This document shows positions 60,191 to 64,000 of a stretch of DNA of 64,000 bases, piece by piece. How positions within the stretch are numbered: the stretch's first letter is position 1; every line of letters begins with the position of its first letter. The notes beneath the pieces are model-generated. The model saw nothing but the letters and a program-made list of their open reading frames with translations. It did not search any database and was not told the origin of the DNA. The stretch is from assembly GCF_014256275.1 (NCBI RefSeq), contig NZ_JACCFE010000002.1:3824001-3888000 (forward strand), given 5' to 3'. Made by a program: the position numbers and the translations under genes. This DNA is from Rhodococcus sp. 4CII (GTDB taxonomy: Bacteria; Actinomycetota; Actinomycetes; Mycobacteriales; Mycobacteriaceae).

Positions 60191-61882
60191 ATGACTTCCG
60201 TTTCCGACAACCGCATCACCCACCCCGCACCCCACCGGACGCACACCGTGCTCAACCAGTCGGTGCCCCGCGCCGACGTCAACGAGTTCACCCTCGACAC
60301 GGTCCTGTCCGAGGGCGTGCGCCGCCACGACGCCGACTGGGCCACCGCGGAGCTCACCGACATCGGTTCGCTCGTCGGCAGCGCAACCTTCCAGCACGAC
60401 GCCGAACTCGCCAACACCGTGATCCCCGAGTTGAAGACGTTCGACCGCTGGGGCAACCGCATCGACGAGGTCGAATACCACCCCGCCTATCACCGGATCA
60501 TCTCGGCGGCCGTCGCGCACGGTGCGCACACGTCTGCGTGGGCCGACCCGAAGCCCGGCGCGAACGTTGCGCGCGCAGCGGCATTCATGATGTTCGCGCA
60601 GATCGAACCCGGGCACTCCTGCCCCATCTCGATGACCAACGCCGTCGTCCCCTCCCTCGAACTGCAACCCGACGTCGCCGCGATCTGGAAGCCGCGGGCC
60701 CTGTCCCGCAGTTACACCCCCGAACTCGACGCCCCAGGCAAGGCGTCCGCGATCTTCGGCATGTCGATGACGGAAAAGCAGGGCGGCTCGGACGTCCGGG
60801 CCAACACCACCGTCGCGAAACCTGCCGGCCGGGGCGGTCCCGGCGCCGACTACCTGCTCACCGGTCACAAGTGGTTCTGCTCGGCCCCGATGTCGGATGC
60901 GTTTCTCGTGCTCGCGCAGGCGGAAGGGGAAGGCGGCGAGGGTCTCTCGTGCTTCCTGCTGCCGCGGATCCTGCCGGACGGCACCCGCAACGTCTTCCGC
61001 ATCCAGCGGCTGAAGAACAAGCTGGGCAACAAGTCGAACGCGTCGTCGGAGATCGAACTCGACGGCACCGTCGGCGTGATGGTCGGCGAACCGGGACGCG
61101 GGGTTCGCACCATCATCGAGATGGTCGCGCGCACCCGCCTCGACTGCGTGCTCGGCAGCGCCGCGGGCATGCGGCAGTCGGTGGCCGAGGCCGTCTGGCA
61201 CGCGCGGCACCGGTCGGCGTTCGGTGCCGTGCTGGCCGATCAGCCGGCCATGACGTCGGTGCTCGCCGACCTCGCACTCGAATCCGAGGCCGCGACCGTC
61301 ACCGCTCTGCGCCTCGCCCGCGCGCACGACGCGGACGCAAGCGAGCAGGAACGCAGCTTCCGCCGCCTCGCGACCGCGGTCGCGAAGTACTGGATCTGCA
61401 AGCGCGGACCGCACCACGCCTACGAGGCGCTGGAATGCCTGGGCGGCAACGGCTACACAGAGGATTTCCCGCTCGCCCGCCGCTACCGCGAGCAGCCCGT
61501 CATGGCCGTGTGGGAGGGGTCGGGCAACGTGATCGCCCTCGACGTCCTCCGTGCGATGACCCGCGAACCCGACACTGTCGCGGCCTTCGATGCCGAGGTG
61601 AACCTGGCCCGCGGCGCCGACACCGTGCTGGACGGGCACCTCGACCGGGTCCGCCGCCAACTCGGCGACCTCGCCGGACTCGACCCGGCCGCCGCCCAAC
61701 GCCGCGCCCGGACCGTCGTCGAGGCGGTGGCCCTCGCCCTGCAGGCGTCGCTACTCGTCCGGTTCTCGCCCGCCGCCGTCGCCGATGCCTTCGTCGACGC
61801 CCGCCTCGGCCCCGACCGCACCCACGAATACGGCACCCTCGCCCCCGCCGCCGACCTGCAGGCGATCCTCAAACGCGCATAG
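60191..61882 (+). CDS. AidB-like acyl-CoA dehydrogenase
   Basis: A 563-residue acyl-CoA-dehydrogenase-fold flavoprotein, longer than normal catabolic enzymes (about 380) and fitting AidB. Segments seen are LNQSVPRADVNEFTLD at the start, PISMTNAVVPSL, FGMSMTEKQGGSDVRANTT, GHKWFCSAPMSDAF, and ECLGGNGYTEDFPLARRYRE with the base-region EGSGNVIALDVLR. AidB is known from the alkylation response and binds DNA in E. coli; a dehydrogenase activity with isovaleryl-CoA is weak. ATG 60191 follows GAAGGA. No ada or alk gene is nearby, so a link to alkylation damage is not supported here. Confidence 0.88.
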   Translation: MTSVSDNRITHPAPHRTHTVLNQSVPRADVNEFTLDTVLSEGVRRHDADWATAELTDIGSLVGSATFQHDAELANTVIPELKTFDRWGNRIDEVEYHPAYHRIISAAVAHGAHTSAWADPKPGANVARAAAFMMFAQIEPGHSCPISMTNAVVPSLELQPDVAAIWKPRALSRSYTPELDAPGKASAIFGMSMTEKQGGSDVRANTTVAKPAGRGGPGADYLLTGHKWFCSAPMSDAFLVLAQAEGEGGEGLSCFLLPRILPDGTRNVFRIQRLKNKLGNKSNASSEIELDGTVGVMVGEPGRGVRTIIEMVARTRLDCVLGSAAGMRQSVAEAVWHARHRSAFGAVLADQPAMTSVLADLALESEAATVTALRLARAHDADASEQERSFRRLATAVAKYWICKRGPHHAYEALECLGGNGYTEDFPLARRYREQPVMAVWEGSGNVIALDVLRAMTREPDTVAAFDAEVNLARGADTVLDGHLDRVRRQLGDLAGLDPAAAQRRARTVVEAVALALQASLLVRFSPAAVADAFVDARLGPDRTHEYGTLAPAADLQAILKRA

Positions 61883-61942
61883 CGCCCGTGCGCCCTTTTG
61901 GTAGCTGGAACAACCAGAAAGGCGCACGGGTGCGAAGCGCCC
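61875..61942. repeat. Dispersed palindromic repeat, copy 4
   Basis: A 68-base palindrome beginning at the stop codon of the AidB-like gene: CGTGCGCCCTTTTGG / CCAGAAAGGCGCACG around TAGCTGGAACAA, with outer GCGC arms. It is the only copy not between convergent genes; the next gene is on the same strand. Its core is in reverse orientation to copies 2 and 3 (GGTAGCTGGAACAACC against GGTTGYTCCAGCTACC). Confidence 0.85.
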
Positions 61943-62054
61943 TTGTCCCCGGCGGACAAATCCTTCAGCGAACTCGAGCCGCGCGGAATATTCCGCAACT
62001 CGACCCCTGTGCATAGTGTCGTGGATCACACCACCACTGAAGGGGATCGAAACA

Positions 62055-63521
62055 GTGTCGGACATCGGCTATTTCGCTTGGGACCTCGCGGCAGCACACG
62101 GTGAGGCACCGTGCGTGCGCGACGACCACCTCGACCTCACCTATCGGCAGTTCGCTGACCGGGTGGACGCGTTCGCGGCGCAACTGTCGGCGCACGACGT
62201 TCGCTCGGGAGACGTCGTCGCGGTGATGCTGCCCAACCGGGTGGAACTCCTCGTCGCCCTGATGGCCGCGTGGCGGATCGGCGCGACAGCGACTCCGGTC
62301 AATCCCACGTTCACCGCCGTGGAGGCGGAGTACCAGTTCGACGACGCCGGCGCCGCGCTCGTCGTCAACGAGGGCCCCGACTTCCCGTCCGGCGGTCGCC
62401 CGACGATCGCAGTCGCGGACATGGCCACCACCCCACGGCCGGGCTGGGTTCCCGACACCAGGCCGTCCGGTGACGACGTCGCTCTGCTGATCTACACGTC
62501 GGGGTCGACGGGACGCCCCAAGGGCGTCATGCTCACCCACGACAACCTCCAGTTCATGAGTTCGTCTATGGTGCAGCACTTCTCGCTCACCGCCGACGAT
62601 CACTGCCTGCTCATTCTGCCGCTCTTCCACGTGAACGCGATCTGCGTCAGCTTTCTCGCGCCGATGCTGGCCGGGGGACAGCTGAGCGTCACCGGGCGCT
62701 TCTCGCCGGCCCGGTTCTTCGACGATGTCGCGCGCCTGCGGCCCACGTACTTCTCCGCGGTCCCGACCATTTACGCGCTGCTGGCCTCCCAGGAGATCGT
62801 CGGCGACACCTCCTCGCTGCGGTTCGCGGTCTGCGGTGCGGCACCGATCTCCAGGGAATTGCTCGACCGCGCCGAGCAGCGGTTCGGCCTCGTCATCGTC
62901 GAGGGGTACGGGCTCACCGAGGGCACGTGCGCGTCGGCGTGCAACCCGCCCGGCGGGGTCCGCAAACTCGGCACCGTCGGACCGGCACTGCCCGGACAGC
63001 GGATCGCGATCGCCGGACCCGACGGCGAGCATCTGCCCGTCGGCGCCACCGGCGAGGTGCTCGTCGCCGGCCCGAACGTCATGCGCGGCTACCGTGGACG
63101 CCCCGAGGAGACCGGTCGGACGATCGTCGACGGCTGGCTGCACACCGGCGACGTCGGCCGCCTCGACGAGGACGGCTATCTCACCCTCGTCGACCGGATC
63201 AAGGACATGATCATCCGCGGCGGCGAGAACATCTACCCCAAGGAGATCGAGAACGCCCTCGCCACGCACGACGGCGTGCTCGAGGCTGCCGTGATCGGCG
63301 CACCGCACGACGTGTACGGCGAGGTGCCGGTCGCCTACGTCGTCACCTACCCCGACAGCGCCGTCACCGACGGACACCTCACCGAGCACCTCCGCGGGCG
63401 GCTCACGAAAGTGAAACTGCCCGTGGCCATTCACGTCGTCGATGCGTTGCCCCGCAACCCCGTCGGCAAGATCGACAAGCCCGGACTGCGCAACCGCCAC
63501 CGGACCACCACCGTCAGCTGA
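62055..63521 (+). CDS. Acyl-CoA ligase / AMP-binding enzyme
   Basis: A 488-residue adenylate-forming enzyme: P-loop YTSGSTGRPKGVMLTH, FHVNAICVSFLAPM, EGYGLTEGTC, the hinge-region DRIKDMIIRGGENIYPKEIE, and the catalytic lysine in NPVGKIDKPGLR. It activates a carboxylic acid with ATP and CoA; the specificity cannot be told. GTG 62055 lies behind AGGGGATC and gives the normal start. An ATG 39 bases earlier is in frame but has no ribosome site. It is followed after 64 bases by the DUF3556 gene. Confidence 0.9.
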   Translation: MSDIGYFAWDLAAAHGEAPCVRDDHLDLTYRQFADRVDAFAAQLSAHDVRSGDVVAVMLPNRVELLVALMAAWRIGATATPVNPTFTAVEAEYQFDDAGAALVVNEGPDFPSGGRPTIAVADMATTPRPGWVPDTRPSGDDVALLIYTSGSTGRPKGVMLTHDNLQFMSSSMVQHFSLTADDHCLLILPLFHVNAICVSFLAPMLAGGQLSVTGRFSPARFFDDVARLRPTYFSAVPTIYALLASQEIVGDTSSLRFAVCGAAPISRELLDRAEQRFGLVIVEGYGLTEGTCASACNPPGGVRKLGTVGPALPGQRIAIAGPDGEHLPVGATGEVLVAGPNVMRGYRGRPEETGRTIVDGWLHTGDVGRLDEDGYLTLVDRIKDMIIRGGENIYPKEIENALATHDGVLEAAVIGAPHDVYGEVPVAYVVTYPDSAVTDGHLTEHLRGRLTKVKLPVAIHVVDALPRNPVGKIDKPGLRNRHRTTTVS

Positions 63522-63585
63522 CCCCGCACGACCTCAGACCTCGGGACCCACCCGAGGCGATGCCCCCTACCCCCAGGAGCCTCCC

Positions 63586-64000
63586 ATGGGATTCAAGACC
63601 GGGAACTTTCCCGACGTCGACCCCGCCACTTTCCTCGACCGCCCGTTCTTCGACCGCATCCGCGCCATGTCGACGCACTGGGTCGACTACGGCTTCGGGA
63701 CTCCGAAGATGGTGCACACCATCTACATCCTGAAGCTGCTCGTCCTGTATCTCGGCGCGGGCCTGTCGATCGCGACGTTCACCTCCGGCTACAACGTCCT
63801 CGACGTAGGTGCATGGTGGAACGCCCCGATCGTCTATCAGAAGTTGATCCTGTGGACGCTGCTGATCGAGACGCTCGGCCTGGGTGGGTCCTGGGGCCCG
63901 CTCGCCGGACACTTCAAGCCGATGATGGGCGGCGCTCTGTTCTGGTTGCGGCCCGGCACCATCCGGCTTCCACCCTGGCCGGGGAAGGTACCGCTGACGT
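63586..64000 (+). CDS. DUF3556 membrane protein, N-terminal part (runs off the window)
   Basis: The first 138 codons are seen and the frame is still open at the window end. The start ATG follows CAGGAG. The sequence MGFKTGNFPDVDPATFLDRP and THWVDYGFGTPKMVHTIYIL is typical of the DUF3556 transmembrane proteins common in mycobacteria and rhodococci. Two hydrophobic segments are visible (about 47-67 and 84-100). The function is unknown in the family. The position right behind an acyl-CoA ligase suggests a link to lipid or acid metabolism. Confidence 0.78.
   Translation, partial: MGFKTGNFPDVDPATFLDRPFFDRIRAMSTHWVDYGFGTPKMVHTIYILKLLVLYLGAGLSIATFTSGYNVLDVGAWWNAPIVYQKLILWTLLIETLGLGGSWGPLAGHFKPMMGGALFWLRPGTIRLPPWPGKVPLT

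Noticed and set aside
60191..61882. Alkylation-response operon around the AidB-like gene
   Set aside because: No ada, alkA or alkB gene is nearby. The neighbours are a TetR regulator and an acyl-CoA ligase.

Overview
The window is GC-rich actinobacterial DNA with genes packed tightly on both strands and many 4-base start/stop overlaps. Gene content points to Rhodococcus, most likely a large-genome R. jostii/R. opacus type: glucosylglycerate hydrolase, a furA-katG pair, PhoX with a Tat/lipoprotein leader, a short NAD-glutamate dehydrogenase, a DUF3556 protein, and many catabolic operons each with its own regulator. This assignment rests on protein resemblance and context, because no search could be run. 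I saw no rRNA, tRNA, phage, insertion sequence or CRISPR array, and no gene-free gap exceeds 300 bases.

Layout. 1-2.3 kb: end of a TauE/SafE transporter, then a LysR regulator divergent from a YeiH-type exporter. 2.4-5.15 kb: an unusual metallo-beta-lactamase-fold protein with an FAD aromatic-hydroxylase-like enzyme. 5.1-10.95 kb (minus): a five-gene copper operon (copZ, a double-domain His-rich exported protein, copA, csoR, a copB-type ATPase) behind a CsoR-like operator. 11.1-12.4 kb: glucosylglycerate hydrolase. 12.4-18.3 kb: amine-oxidase-type flavoenzyme, nitrilase-family amidase, cationic amino-acid permease, XRE-cupin regulator and a ureohydrolase. Together these spell an arginine monooxygenase route to 4-aminobutyrate and urea, and two promoters carry the same 19-base operator. 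18.3-23.1 kb: secreted GH25 lysozyme, furA-katG, and an MFS transporter.

23.3-40.3 kb is a large catabolic island: amidase, CaiB/BaiF CoA-transferase, XdhC, PucR regulator, NCS2 nucleobase permease, a three-subunit molybdenum hydroxylase with CoxG, hydantoinase/oxoprolinase A and B subunits, and an NmrA-like protein. It looks like uptake, Mo-dependent hydroxylation, ATP-dependent ring opening and amide hydrolysis of an unidentified N-heterocycle. 40.4-44.5 kb: PhoX, a PHP-domain phosphoesterase and an alpha/beta hydrolase. 44.5-48.1 kb: the lutABC lactate-utilisation operon with a FadR-type regulator and tandem operators.

48.2-56.7 kb: a GntR regulator divergent from a six-gene operon (MFS transporter, DUF1445/YcsI D-glutamate-cyclase-like protein, pxpA, pxpB, pxpC, NAD-glutamate dehydrogenase). 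It should carry 5-oxoproline (and perhaps D-glutamate) through glutamate to 2-oxoglutarate. 56.8-60.1 kb: a polar amino-acid ABC transporter with a fused binding protein-permease, divergent from a TetR regulator across two strong palindromes. 60.2-64 kb: AidB-like acyl-CoA dehydrogenase, acyl-CoA ligase, and the start of a DUF3556 membrane protein that runs off the window.

Four copies of a 68-70 base palindromic repeat abut stop codons near 44.4, 48.1, 56.8 and 61.9 kb, and a second hairpin type occurs near 40.3 and 60.15 kb. These dispersed elements probably act as transcription terminators.
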